NCBI GenBank assembly: GCA_020284085.1
Contig: JACEVL010000148.1
Span: 137,501 to 201,500, forward strand
Origin: Aporrectodea caliginosa
Taxonomy: Eukaryota > Annelida > Clitellata > Crassiclitellata > Lumbricidae
DNA length: 64,000 nt
Direction of reading: 5' to 3'
The translations under genes and the position numbers were made by a program. Shown piece by piece: positions 45,192 to 57,435 of the stretch. Position 1 is the stretch's first letter. Every line of letters starts with the position of its first letter. The notes under the pieces are model-generated. The model made no database searches. It had not been told where the DNA came from and saw only the letters and a program-made list of their open reading frames with translations.

Positions 45192-46920
45192 CGTGCGTAT
45201 TATATAATTATATGCATACATATAAGATGCACGCAGAGAAAGTGGGGGGGGTAGGGTGGGCTGTTGGTCGGCAGCTTTTGACAGAGTTTTGAGGCGCATT
45301 GTTTTTGCTCTTGTCTACGCAAGGTTTCTTTTGGCTGGCGATGCTGTTGTTGCTGCGGCAGGGCTGATGTTGCGGTGCCACACGAGGAGGAGGAAGAGGC
45401 CGAGGAGGAAGGAGGAGGGAGAGAGGAAGAGGAAGGAGAGGGGGATGAGCAGATGGCCAGAGACGCAATGTGTGTTCGACTGATGCCTCTCAGATCGTAG
45501 AATCTAAGCCTACGCCGCCGATCCAACCTTCGAGCAACGATGGCTCATCTGCAAATAACGCACAACAGAGGAGAACACACCCATCTATCTATCAGTCGTC
45601 TACCCATCATCCATCGCATGCAGACCAGCACTGATAGCGACCAACACCCGTTACACCCCTTCTGGCCACCTACGCTCTCTCTTACATGAACGCAAACACA
45701 CACGCTCACATCTACACACACATCTACACTCACCTACGCACACTGTTCATGTATGATATTAATTATAGCAATTATAGTGAAATACAGTGTAATACTTCGT
45801 GTAATATTTTGACAAACAATTTTTTCTCAGCGCTCAGACTAGAGAAAGGTTCATGGCCAGTCGGGATTTCTTGATTAACGTGAACGGTGAGCCTAAGCAC
45901 AAGTGTTATTCATCATAATCCAGTCATCAACAAGAGATCAATATTAAATTAAACACCCAATCACTGAATTCAATAAATATAATACTTGATCAAGACATTT
46001 GCCAATCTATGGGCAATTGCTAAATTTCGAATGCAGAAACTGATCTAATCAAATAGTTGCTTAAGATTCATTCAGCTTTTAAACTGTTACGTTTTTTAAG
46101 ACTGAAAATGATCCAAACTTTGTTTTTGTCGCCGAAATCGGTAGCGTTGAACTAAAAGCATGAAAAATATAGGCCCTACTGCTGCAACACAGGTCCAGTT
46201 GCAGCGAAAGACGAGGAGTGCTGAGTGCAAAGTACAGAACAGCCGATGAAATTGCATCCAGGCTGCGGCGGCTGCTTATTGAGTGACAACGGATAGTCAG
46301 AACTTTGTATACGTTGTATGGATCTCATTCGTTTCATATACGTTTGTTTTTTACTTCTCATATGTCGGATCTTACAACAGCCACCAAGAGAGTCTTCTGG
46401 TTATCCGGATAAACTCCGATATCAGACAGCAACAGTTAAAATATCCCCACCTTCAATATAAAAGTCTGTTATTTCAAACACACTATCGACCCAAGCATCT
46501 AAGGTCAGCGCTGTCTGCAATAGGCTATAGTTCGCTGTGGTATCCACCTCACGCTGTGCAGCTGCTGTGTTGTGGCGATAAACGATGATTGGCCATGTGC
46601 AAAAATAAATTTATAAATTAAGCTACCGGTCCTGCGACCCCAGCAGGGTGTCTCTGGCTATATTCACCCTGCAAACCAAACAGTTCTTTGCAACATCATT
46701 CAGTTAGTTTTCTGCAGTTACGCCCAAGCTCTCCAACCGCTTAGATTCAAATAATCAAAACAAGATGTACCTAGATGTCAGCACTTGAGCTCTGTCTCAT
46801 CCTCATAATTATGAACTATCCATACTGAAAAGGAAATAGAAGACCAAGGTGCAATGTAAACCATTCTATATGATTCTCTAACTATCCTTAAACTTAGAAT
46901 TTCGAATGCCTCTTAATTCT
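44526..46920. other. No recognisable gene
   Basis: Contains (TA)n at 45141-45192 and a GGA/AGG-rich patch at about 45378-45445. The 45256-45483 + frame (75 aa, Arg-rich C-terminus) is not recognised and probably follows the purine tract. Confidence 0.4.
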
Positions 46921-47145
46921 TCAACACAAGGACAGAACACAAGGACAGAACACAAGGACAGAAATGCTTCAGTGCAAGAGTTGTAGATTTGTGGAATAGT
47001 TTGGATGATAGTACTGTCTCAGTGGACACTATCACAGCTTTTAAGAAGAAGCAAGGAAAACTGGGCTATTAATCATGTCTCAGGTTAATTGCAGTGGTTC
47101 TAACACAGACTAAACGTCTTCTGAACCACTTAAAACCCTTGTTAT
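46921..47145 (+). pseudogene. LINE 3' remnant (VVDLWNSLDDSTV motif)
   Basis: The short frame KCFSARVVDLWNSLDD then DTITAFKKKQGKLGY and stop is the usual last segment of CR1-like LINE ORFs (FS.RV...WNSLP..V......FK..L). ACAAGGACAGA is repeated three times at its start. The 3' tail is GTTAT repeats at about 47138-47152. Confidence 0.7.
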
Positions 47146-48730
47146 GTTATGTTAAATCATCCTTGACTTCGGAAAGTGTTATTAACCTGATATCCCCTCG
47201 CACCAACCACCACCTAAACTTCCACCACCTTTGACTGACTCTGTGAATTGACCTTTCAATGGCTTGGTTTTGGTGTGCAATTTCTCGATCACTTGTTTAA
47301 TAGGTACCAGCTTTATAGAAACTGTTAATTTAATTAATCAGTACTTTTATTACGCCCGAAGGCAGAAACAAATCAGAGGTCACAACCTACATGCACAAAT
47401 CTGAACAAACATAAAGTCAAACGCACAGACTGCGAAAATGTTCGTTAAGATCATTTATGCAACTAAATTTACCGTTCAAGATGCCGGCAAGTTCAGAGTC
47501 ACAAAGAAAGTGCTCAACAACGTAACACCAGAAAATATCCTGGAGAAAATTAGATGTCGAATGAACTAGTCGCCTATAGAACATCATGCGACGTTTCTTA
47601 ATAATGTGATGTGTGTCTAGTCTACCAAGGCCACAAATGAAGCCTTTAACAGATTCCCATTTATTAAATCCAAATAACGTTCTATAAACAGAGTTCCAAC
47701 ATGCATTCAGCCAATAAGAACAATAATAGTGACGATAATGGTGATAATAATGATAATATTAACAACAATTATAATAAACTAATATTGAGTAATATTACAC
47801 ACCCACCGCCACCACCACTACCCAGTGTGTGATTTGTCAAAAAAGAAGTGTGGGGGTCGGCTTAATTTCCTTGTTTTGGGGGGGCCAAAATACGCCGCGG
47901 CATATCCGACTAGGGGGTCTGGGGGAGCGTCGTAAGCTCCCCCAGTGGGGTCCGGGGCGGAGCCCCGGCCGCTATTGATTTGGTGCAATCCAAAGCAAAA
48001 TCTTCTATTGAAAGTGAATTGAATGAATTGAATAATATCACCTTTTTAAAGATCAGTGAACATGTTATTTATGTTAAAGGGTTTGAAGTTTATAATAGTG
48101 GCATAGTGCAACATAAGAACATAAAAGTCTAACTTCAACATAAAAGTTGGCTGTACAAATGCAGTAAAATGCACAGGTGCAGGATATATTGAGGTCACAA
48201 TTTAAAGCGAATGAAATCAGAAAATGTAGTAACCAAAAAACTTGAAACTTCTACCGGCAGTCCAGCACACGATCAATACTTCGCAGTTAGCACCAAAATC
48301 AATTATCATACTTAGTATATGTACCCTTGGAAAGCCGAGCATACTTGGAAGTTGGCACCAAAATACTTGTTACTTAGTACAACGCAAAGTGAGAATAATA
48401 CTCAGCAGTCAGCACTCAAAATAATGAAACAATAGTAAGGTCCTAGGATGAACGAAGTGCTCGGAACTTCACAAGTCACAAGCTGTAACGCATAAACTAA
48501 ATACTGTTCTTATAACAACTCACAAGAAATAACTTCAAATAAGAAGATATTTGTGTTCCTATTGAGGACTAAAAACAGAAATAATTTCAAATGACAACAG
48601 AAACAAGAATCATCAATAACGAAGTGCAAATTATTTATGATGAACTAGTCATCATGCGAAAATTATTGAAATGAAATTGTCATGTATGATGTAGCCTAAT
48701 TTGTGATGAACTCTAGCTAAGTGGTAGTGA

Positions 48731-49325
48731 CTAGTCTTTAATCATGGCAAAAAGTTTATATCTTGGTCTAAGCTCATCAACATTCCTTTTCTTCCCTGTT
48801 GGTTTGTCGTTGGCACCATGCCTGCCTTTTTTGAACCAAGATAAGACATACTCGTGACACTTGAAAAATTGCACAGCAGGGCCATTAACAGCTATCATCA
48901 ATAGAGCACTGACAGTTTCAGTTTTTAGTCGGTTTCTTGTGTCTGTGTGCTGGAGATTCATGGAACTAAAACCACGCTCGCAATCTGCACTGGAGATAGG
49001 ATAAATGGACAGTTTTGTCAGCAATTGTTTTAGATGCATTCCTACTTTCAGATTATCTTTAAAAGTAGCAAAATCTGATAGGATTTCAACACTCGCCATA
49101 GAACTGAAACAAAGTTGCTTGCAGAGAGCAGCAACCTCTCTGCAACCATACAGCGTTTTTTCTAAGTCATCTGTTGGCCAGCTTGTTGGATTCAAGACAT
49201 TTGCAAGCTTCAATGTCTCTGTGCAAGGGAATCGTTTAGCTATATTGTCTAACAGACACTGGTAGAATTGACTTCTGAGACTGGTAAAATTTGCAAAGTC
49301 AGTATCGGTCCGAGGTGAATTGATT
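48731..49325 (-). pseudogene. hAT transposase C-terminal region (partial)
   Basis: On minus, the frame runs from about 49325 (FANFTSLRSQFYQCLLDNIA), through LNPTSWPTDDLEKTLYG and KLSIYPISSADCERGFSSM, to NLQHTDTRNRLKTETV and a Lys-rich end at TAA. YPISSADCERGFS...NRL is the hAT C-terminal dimerisation domain, close in style to KIAA1586/ZNF862-type relatives. The RNase-H-like catalytic core and BED zinc finger are absent, and the upstream frame closes with TAA. The element therefore cannot make a full transposase. The ATG at 49213 is internal to the homology and not the true start. Confidence 0.85.
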
Positions 49326-49649
49326 TAAGTTTGCTGCTTGCATCAATATTAAACACACTCTTTCAGAAACCTCAACCGATCTAATCTGTAGCCTACTGTA
49401 GTCTGTAGGCCTACATTTAAGTAGGCCTAAGTTAGGCTATGTAAATTTTAACAGTGACTTACAGCTTTTCTCATCCAGATTTGACTAGCATTCAGAAATC
49501 GTGAAAAGAAATACAAATTATACAATCATCTATTATCGCTCAGTTTTGTTGTTTTTGTTGTTTGTTTCTTCTTCTTTAGAGCCTCACAACTGTCAACTGT
49601 TGAACGAATGAGGAAATGAAACGAATAAGTCCTACTAACTGCTTGCAGT

Positions 49650-49715
49650 GGTCCAATTTCGACCCCCTCTTGTGGCACTGGCCGCACTGCCAAAAGAGGG
49701 GGTCGAAATTGGACC
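49650..49715. repeat. 22-bp perfect palindrome in hAT subterminal region
   Basis: GGTCCAATTTCGACCCCC plus TCTT and its exact reverse complement, separated by 22 bases. The related AAGTGTGGGGGTCGG occurs at both element ends in the same orientation (about 47846 and 49738). Confidence 0.9.
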
Positions 49716-49815
49716 CCCACACCTTTTTTTGGAGGTCGAAGTGTGGGGGTCGGGCCTTAGCAAAGAGGGGGTCCGACCCCCCAACCCCCCCGGCAAATCA
49801 CACACTGCCACTACC

Positions 49816-50600
49816 ACAACCACCACCACAACTACCACCCTCCCCACCGTATCCTTCAGTTTGGCTTAAAGTGGTACTATCCTGACTGACGTCCCACATT
49901 GACGACGCCTAAAACTAAGAGATATTAGAATAATTTGTATATCTCAAGTTCTAGAACTTTAGTATGTCAACTCGACTGCTGTTGGCATGTCCAGACCTGT
50001 TGACATGTCCAGGCTTGAGTGTTCACAGTTGCCCTCTCATCCGGACCGTTTTGAAGATGCCTAACTGTAATCTACCTCGCCTTATTTTGCTGGCATGAAA
50101 AAGTTTCGACGCTCAGGCACTTGGCCTACATTTCAATTAACGGGTTTTCAAATCAGCCTGTATCAAATCAGCTGTCTAGCAAACGGTGAAGTTCAAAATT
50201 AACCCTTGCCTCAGATTCACATTGCCATGTGTCTTTGTGTGCATCATAAATTTTCGTAATAATGTTAATAATAATTTTTGTTCATTAGTGATCAAACGTT
50301 CTCGGGTGAACAAAATAGGGCCTAATAACAGCAATTCAAGGCATCACTCCTCTTTCATAATGCTAAAATACCGGGCAGTCTGTATATTCCACTGCTCAGT
50401 AGGAAATAAGACCAAACAATCAAACCAACATAAAACAGCAAGATACCATATTTATTATAGAAACTATTTATAGTTGATTCCTCAGTCTCTAATATGCTTC
50501 TTGTCTAGTGCTAAGTTAACCCGACGCCTGCGACAGCCTTCGGTAATGCAATCCGAAATAAATCTTTCCTCAGTGCTGTTCTTGCATAGCTAGCAAATGG
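49816..50600. other. No recognisable gene
   Basis: Unique-looking AT-rich sequence. The 95-aa + frame at 50186 has no recognised motif. Confidence 0.4.
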
Positions 50601-50633
50601 TTATCTTTTATCGCCATGCAAGTATATATACTT

Positions 50634-50686
50634 GGAAAAAGGAGAATGACATTACGATATATACGTAATGTCAGTCTCCTTTTTCC
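50634..50686. repeat. Short hairpin, 23-bp arms
   Basis: GGAAAAAGGAGA.TGACATTACG pairs with its complement across a loop of about 7 bases (one mismatch). It could be a MITE relic or a structured RNA; nothing decides between them. Confidence 0.7.
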
Positions 50687-50759
50687 TTTCCCATTCCTTT
50701 CTTCCCAATTAAATGTACATGGGCGTATTATTGGTACAATGCCGCCCGTAAAAGCATGG

Positions 50760-51115
50760 TTGGAAATTAAATTGCCCCATCCTATCTGCGGGACCTCTTA
50801 AATTGCCCCATCCTATCTGCGGGACCTCTGTCGTCCCGTATCGGGCGCCCAGGGTAGTCGCTCCCTTCGCTCCTCTGAGAGGGGGGTGCTCACAGTCCCG
50901 TTTGCCCGCACAGCTACTATGCAAAATCGTGCTTTCTCAGTAGTGGGCCCAACCGTCTGGAATGAGCTGCCCTTGGAATTGCGCCTGCTTCCCAGAACGC
51001 TCTCTGACTTATTCTATATTAAACTGAACACTGTTCTTTTTGGCCGTGCTGGAGTCGGGAGCACATCTGAGTAGTTACCTTGAAGAGGTGCTATATAAAT
51101 CTCCTGAATTAATGA
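50760..51115 (+). pseudogene. CR1-like LINE 3' fragment
   Basis: The frame NRAFSVVGPTVWNELPLELR then DLFYIKLNTVLFGRAG ends near 51074. This is the terminal RAFS.VGP..WN.LP block of CR1-like LINEs. A 33-base segment (AAATTGCCCCATCC...GGACCTC) is duplicated at about 50767 and 50800. The 3' UTR carries TCGGGAGCACATCTGAGTAG and TTGAAGAGGTGCTATATAAA, then (AATG)n. Severely 5'-truncated. Confidence 0.82.
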
Positions 51116-51615
51116 ATGAATGAAAATAAATAATAATTAAAACATGGAAATAAAAACGGATAAATGCTGTGCGCAGTGACGCTTGTCAAACTCAGTTGCC
51201 ATACTGCTTAATCAAAATTGCAAATCTAGCCTATTACGTACTATTACCTGAAGTTCGACCAGTTGCACTAAAATTGTTTAATTGTTGACTCTGATAAACT
51301 ATGTTGATAGAAGCAGGTTTAGCACGTAGGAATTGTCAAGAAAATATATTAGTAGGTTATTAGTCAAGAGCCAGCAAACATCAATGCGTACGGTTTGCAT
51401 TTATGTTGGCTATTATCGATTCGAAACAGGCAAACGAACCTAAAACCGATCGAGCAATGAAGCATTAGCACAAAATCAAACTTTAAAACTCGTTCTACAG
51501 GAACTCTAGAATCCCGTATCAAACAAAGTGCAAGTACGGTTGATTTAAAAAAGACGTTCTGCAGGAGTTTACCTTTAGAGGTGATAGCGATCTGTTACAA
51601 TCCACTAACTTCAGT
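51116..51615. other. No recognisable gene
   Basis: Unique-looking sequence without coding signal. Confidence 0.4.
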
Positions 51616-51621
51616 GATCTG

Positions 51622-51670
51622 GATGCTACTGTGCTGCTGCTGATGCTGCTGTTGCTGCTGCTGATGCAGA
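51622..51670. repeat. (CTG)n-like short repeat
   Basis: GCTGCTGATGCTGCTGTTGCTG-type trinucleotides. This gives a short Leu-rich frame that is probably not coding. Confidence 0.75.
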
Positions 51671-51984
51671 TGCTTGCGTATTCGGTGAACGTCGGCCTCC
51701 TAGCTAACTTTCGCTCGGATCCACAGTTACTAACGTCTGTCGTCTTGCACACCCAGCCAGGCTCGAAACCTACAACGCCTAGCCTAAATATAATGCAATG
51801 GCCTACGCCCATGTCGGTCTCTTTCTACCTCTCCGTGTCTCGCTCTCTCTCACTTCCTTTCTATTCCCTCCTCCTTCTCGCACCTCCGTCTATTTCTGTA
51901 GACCAGCGTCTGTTTATCTCTTCCTTCCAGTATGTGTCACTTACTCTTCGTGCGTTTCTGTATACCTCCGAGACTCTCTCTTTC

Positions 51985-52290
<306 letters not shown>

Positions 52291-52607
52291 TGCCCCAGGC
52301 TAGCTCTCTGAATAATGCAGCTATCATCGAAGCGCCATCAGTTTGCACGGAGTCTTACGCTTCGATACATAGTTTGGCAAGGCCATAAAGCTGCCGCTGC
52401 CGTTGCTGCTGCTGCTGCTACTACCTCAGCCGCTGCAACTTGGCATCTCACCGAGATGTACTTACATCAGGTGCTGAATGTGTTATGTTGTGATTTGAAA
52501 CTTAGAAAAGCATTTGCTGTCTGTATATTATGATTTATAAAGGCTACATGGACGACGTCCAACCATAGGCTAATACTGGGAATCCAGTATCATCCACTTC
52601 GAGCTCT

Positions 52608-52668
52608 TCCTGACGATAACCAGGTTGCAGGACTGTGACAGTTCTGCAACCTGGCTATCGTCAGGAAG
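52608..52668. repeat. Near-perfect 61-bp palindrome
   Basis: CTTCCTGACGATA.CCAGGT... pairs with its complement over about 30 bases per arm with two mismatches and almost no loop. The loop is too tight for a miRNA precursor; a palindromic MITE relic is more likely. Confidence 0.85.
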
Positions 52669-52756
52669 TATGGGTTTAACAGACGAATAACTGAAGTCTG
52701 TTGTTATTATTATATTATTATTTTGCCCGATTATTAGGAATAATCCCTCAGGCGTT

Positions 52757-52847
52757 TAGACGCAATTCCGAAGAATAATAAACGCTAGTATGGTATATTA
52801 TTAGACGCAATTCCTACTACTACTAAACGCTAGTATGCTATGCTATT
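52757..52847. repeat. Tandem duplication, about 45-bp unit
   Basis: TTAGACGCAATTCC followed by AAACGCTAGTATG occurs twice in succession. A (TGC)n run follows at 52862-52902. Confidence 0.8.
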
Positions 52848-52870
52848 GCTGCATTACTACTGCTGCTGCA

Positions 52871-52902
<32 letters not shown>

Positions 52903-52903
<1 letters not shown>

Positions 52904-54110
52904 ACTATTCAAAATTTTAACGTGCACAGTCACAAATGATGCTGTCAAGAGTAAAGGCGAGAGCAGTTTAGGGAGTGGTCTTCATGGTATTCGGACTGGT
53001 AAGAATTGAAGTTAGAAAATGAAGTAGTCCCAATGTGTTCCTTAATCCGGATAAAGAAGAGACGTTGAAGAATCTTTTAAATGCTATTGAGATTGTAGAT
53101 GAGTCCAAAGTTTGACAGGCTGTTGGTGTTCAAGTCAGGTTTCTTGACTGTGTAAAGGAGTGACTAAGATGCAGATCTGCAGCATGATGGAAAACAGCCT
53201 TCAGTAAAAGGCATGTTGGCCATCCTAGTATCATCCTAGTAATGCCATCCTAGTAATGAGGTGGGCGAAAATATCAAAACAAGAATGCAATAAATTGTTT
53301 AGGTATGAACATGAAAAAACGTCACACGAAGCTGTGTCGTGAAGACCAGATTATACATGTGCTACATAAATTGTCGTAATTACAATTACATCTATCCTCG
53401 GCGTTAAATCAGATGAAGTCAGTAGGAGCCAGGTTCTCTTGAAGCACGATTCACTTGGTCACCTCATACGTAGCCTAATTTTATGGTAAAAAGTGATATC
53501 AATAGGATACGTGTTTAGCTCTGCCCTCACGTCCGCTGCAGGTGCTCAGAGTTAAGATCATATGAACCTGGCCATTTGTCTTTAAGCGATTGCTGTTTTT
53601 GTTTGTGCTTGAGCCAAAAGATCTCTAACGCATCCAGGCACTGAGGCACAACTTCGTAGATAAGACCTAACAAAGGGAGCGTAACAACTAAGCTATTCTT
53701 GAAACTGCACCATAGTTATAGAACACCATAATCATATGATAAATGACCTATCATAACAGTAGCTGTATAGCGTGGATAGTATAGATCATTGTAACAATCT
53801 CATAAAGAACGAGATACTACGGCCTTGCACCAGACCACATGAGCAACCTCTTTGCCGAGGACGCATTAGAAAAAGATTCCTTATGCGCTCAGTATATAGC
53901 ACGTGCAGATATTTCTTCACGGGTAAGCCGCCTTGTTGCTGGCATAATATTTTGTAATCCACTTGGGAAAATATACACAGTCCAGGTATACTTTCAGACA
54001 TCGTACTGTATGTTATTCCATGTTGTCCATAGAGTAGAAATGTTCGGAATGTACCATCAACGCACAGAGCGATCTCTTTCCCTATCGTCTATCTCTCAGT
54101 CTCCATATGC
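52903..54110. other. No recognisable gene
   Basis: Unique-looking sequence. The frames at 53772-54282 are not recognised. Confidence 0.4.
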
Positions 54111-54120
54111 TTCTCTGTTT

Positions 54121-54200
54121 CAGTCAGTCAATCAATCAGTCAGTCAGTCAGTTAGTCAGTCAGTCAGTCAGTCAGTCAGTCAGTCAGTCAGTCAGTTTGT
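54121..54200. repeat. (CAGT)n microsatellite
   Basis: CAGT/CAAT tetranucleotides. Translated Ser-Gln-Ser-Val repeats here are spurious. Confidence 0.95.
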
Positions 54201-54702
54201 CTGTCTGTCTTTCAGTCAGTCTGCCCTTCTGTCTACTTGTCGGTATGTCTGTCTGTGTTTTTGTCTTTGTGTAGGTATGTGACGTATGTCTGTTATTTGT
54301 CTGTCTCAATCTTTCTATTCTCCCACAGTAGAAATCATAGCAGCATAGTGATGGACATGTGTGGATCTGTCATCATCTGTGAAGCTCTGCCATGAAAACT
54401 TTGTGGCGTTAGTTTTCATAAATCACTCCTTTATAAAATAATCATAGTTTATAGTAGTATATTGGTATTCGCTTGACCATAGCAAGCCTACAATTTAGCA
54501 GTCACAAGTAACGTCATTATTGCGGAGCCGCGGGATTCCGGATTAGAGTCATAATTGTTTTCTGCGACCTATATAGTCGGGTTTTGTGAGAGCGCCGCAC
54601 AGTTGTTTTGATTTTCCTCTGGTTACTGTGACTTTGCTAAGTCCCATAAATATTTAGGTGACACAAACCCTAGTGACGGAACTGCGTTATACTGTTAATA
54701 TC

Positions 54703-55073
54703 GGTCTACGTTCAAAACCGCGATCACAAAACCGCGATCGTCAAAACCGCGATCACAAAATAGCGATGCACAAAACAGCGACTGCATAAAATAGCGATCA
54801 TCAAAACAGCGATTAAATTCGAAGTTTGACTAATCGACCTATATTGGACTACTTTCGTGGAATTGGACATAATTTAAGTCTTCAAATTTTACATTACACA
54901 TTTGTTATAATATTATTTATACTTCGTGATACATTTAAAGCTTTCTATAATAAATCGGTGAAATCGCTGTTTTGATGATCGCTATTTTATGCAGTCGCTG
55001 TTTTGTGCATCGCCATTTTGTGATCGCGGTTTTGACGATCGCTGTTTTGTGATCGCGGTTTTGAACGTAAACC
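54703..55073. mobile_element. MITE with long inverted repeats and 8-bp target duplication
   Basis: The ends are GGTCTACGTTCAAAACC and the complement of GGTTTACGTTCAAAACC. The arms extend about 120 bases inward and are built from tandem variants of AAAACCGCGATC and AAAACAGCGATC. TTAATATC flanks both sides exactly (54695-54702 and 55074-55081). No ORF fits inside the 371 bases. The 8-base duplication suggests hAT-like or P-like mobilisation; the termini are not the usual hAT CAG type. Confidence 0.92.
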
Positions 55074-55246
55074 TTAATATCTAGTCTTCTTAAAGTTTTT
55101 TAGGGAGGGGATTGGAAACCATGCGTATGTCAATCATGAATCATATATAGTAATTGCGACTTAGTGATATCAAGCTAGTGATCATTGTACTTTGCCAAAG
55201 TGAAGCTTAGTAGCATTTGGATGGAAGATAGTCCATGCAATAATCA

Positions 55247-55651
55247 CGTGGTTACGTGGTTACACAGGCACAGTATCGCCAGATCCTGACCAGTGTCAGT
55301 GACGTTGACAGAAACAGAGGATGATATGTTGTTGGGGATGACGATGTTTCCGATGGTCCAACTGCGATCGTCTGACATCGCGATGAACTGAACGCGAACG
55401 TATCTCTGTATATAGAATTTCATAGCTTTTTCAAAGTAAGTCACGTTCGCCACCGTATATCCGTATCGAAAGGCAGATTCCTTTGTGTTATCCCCTCTTC
55501 GAACATGTATTCCTACTCTCACGAATCCAGCTTTCTTCCATCCAGGTGGAATGTTCCTCTGAAGAAAATCTTCATCAAATCTTCGAATTTCATCCTTGAA
55601 CACCAGATGACGTATGAGGCGGTGTTCATTCGTCATGGTATATTTCCAGCT
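55247..55651 (-). CDS. GT11 (alpha-1,2-fucosyltransferase-like) catalytic exon
   Basis: On minus, after acceptor ATTTCCAG the frame reads SWKYTMTNEHRLIRHLVFK, FVRVGIHVRRGDN, FIAMSDDRSWTIGN and GQDLAILCLCNH. GIHVRRGD is motif I of GT11 fucosyltransferases (GDP-fucose binding), and the FIAMSDD...W and D..ILC.CNH blocks follow at family spacing. These are Golgi type II enzymes that add fucose to terminal galactose. The frame ends TT-stop after CNHV because of a tandem 8-base duplication (GTAACCAC twice). Either the exon truly ends at the GTAACC donor or the duplication broke the gene. The expected final GTFGWW-like block is missing. Confidence 0.75.
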
Positions 55652-55654
55652 CTG

Positions 55655-55725
55655 GAAATCAATTGTTCGACTTTGCTGCTGTCCTGTTCGTCGCAGAACT
55701 TTCTGAACGATGAAACTGATGATGA
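55655..55725 (+). pseudogene. Inverted partial copy of the GT11 N-terminal exon
   Basis: On + the frame SGNQLFDFAAVLFVAELSER then stop is nearly the same as NQLFDIAAVLFVAELSVR encoded on minus at 55893-55960. The DNA match is about 65 bases in inverted orientation. It lies in the intron of the minus-strand gene and overlaps its acceptor region. Confidence 0.8.
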
Positions 55726-55853
55726 AAGACTCATTTGCGGCTTTTAAAGCCTAGTTCTCAGTGTTCTGATCATAATTATGTCAAATGTCTCGCTTCACCG
55801 ATTGTATAGCATGGACAGAGATTATCGACTCGTTCGAGATGCAGTTAAAAAAC

Positions 55854-56105
55854 CTCTTCCAGGAAAAGTCTCTTAGTGGAGTTCTTTAAGACTGGTCTCC
55901 GTACAGAAAGTTCTGCGACGAACAGGACGGCAGCAATGTCGAAGAGTTGATTTCTAAATCGTCGACCATCGTGAATCGAATCGTGAAAACTGACAAACTG
56001 AGATACGTCGTGATGCTGCGTAATGTTGCCAAGCGAAGACACTTCGAAATGTTTCGTTATGTTTAGAGACGAAGCCAAATTCAGATGTTGGGTGTAGTTT
56101 ATTGA
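55854..56105 (-). pseudogene. GT11 N-terminal catalytic exon, probably frameshifted
   Basis: On minus: VSFHDSIHDGRRFRNQLFD then IAAVLFVAELSVRRPVLK, the GR.GNQLF.IA opening of GT11 domains, with GRRFRNQ in place of the usual GRxGNQ. The frame closes just after LFLEEVF. A T-run there, one base shorter, would continue the family-like sequence, which suggests a 1-base insertion. Alternatively GAG/GTTTTT is a donor, but the approximately 60 residues expected before SWKY are then absent. No start codon or membrane anchor was found. Confidence 0.6.
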
Positions 56106-56359
56106 CGAAAAGACGGGTTATTGTGTTCTGTTGAAAAATGTGTGCTTAAAGACAATCTTACTATACGACTGTATACATAGGCTACAAGAACAGGACTCCG
56201 CTTAGCAAAAATCCTTGTAATGATAGTAAACCGGCAAATCGATATTTTCACGGATTTGGCATTTCGTTGAGTATAAGATAGGCCTGCACGATTGTATAGG
56301 CAAATGTAATTGAAATTTCTAGTGCTGTATAAGGTCTACGCTATAATTATATGACTATA

Positions 56360-56960
<601 letters not shown>

Positions 56961-57146
56961 CCTATGATGGGGCTTACGTGCATAAATTATAACGAAATCA
57001 TGTTTCTATTACCCCGGTAGTGTCAATAGTTTACATGTAGGTCTACAATAATTCGATGCCCAAACTTCCTAAAGCATGGTAGCGCTCTTAAACAGAGATC
57101 CATGCTAATACAACTGTGAGTGCTGCGTCTGCAGGAGCAGGCAGCG

Positions 57147-57435
57147 CAGTGGCGTCACTAGGGGTGCAGGCTGCACCGGGTGATAAAAAGTTTTTGGCAG
57201 CGTTTCGATCAGCAGAAATTTATTATTTTTTTAAATTAACAGTAACATAACTTAACAGCAAAAAGATTTTCGTAAGCCCAACTTACATGTGGGCCTATAC
57301 TGTATCAATTTACCTGAAGCTGAAACTCTAGCATAATTTACTTCTTTCAAACCTTCTAATGCGCTCCGGTCAGTGGTAATGACACCATGAGTTACCGCAC
57401 TGGGTGACACCAACCCTAGGCTAGTGACGCCACTG
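57147..57435. mobile_element. Non-autonomous hAT-like MITE
   Basis: The left end CAGTGGCGTCACTAGGGGTG is matched by the inverted right end CAGTGGCGTCACTAGCCTAG over the first 16 bases. CAGTGGCG is a common hAT terminus. Flanking 8-mers do not match, so the target duplication is lost. The 289-base interior has no ORF of note. Confidence 0.75.

Larger units (their letters stand above)
47823..49807 (-). mobile_element. hAT DNA transposon with perfect target duplication
   Basis: The termini are a perfect 14-base inverted repeat, CAGTGTGTGATTTG at 47823 and its complement ending at 49807, of the CAGTG type usual in hAT. The exact 8-base duplication CCACTACC flanks both ends (47815-47822 and 49808-49815), the hAT signature. 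The 1985-base element carries only the transposase C-terminus. Subterminal regions are GC-rich hairpins: CTGGGGGAGC/GCTCCCCCAG and CCGGGGC/GCCCCGG near 47930-47967, and a 22-base palindrome at 49650-49715. Confidence 0.95.

Noticed and set aside
50634..50686. miRNA precursor
   Set aside because: Arms are short, the loop is TA-rich, and there is nothing to distinguish it from a MITE relic.
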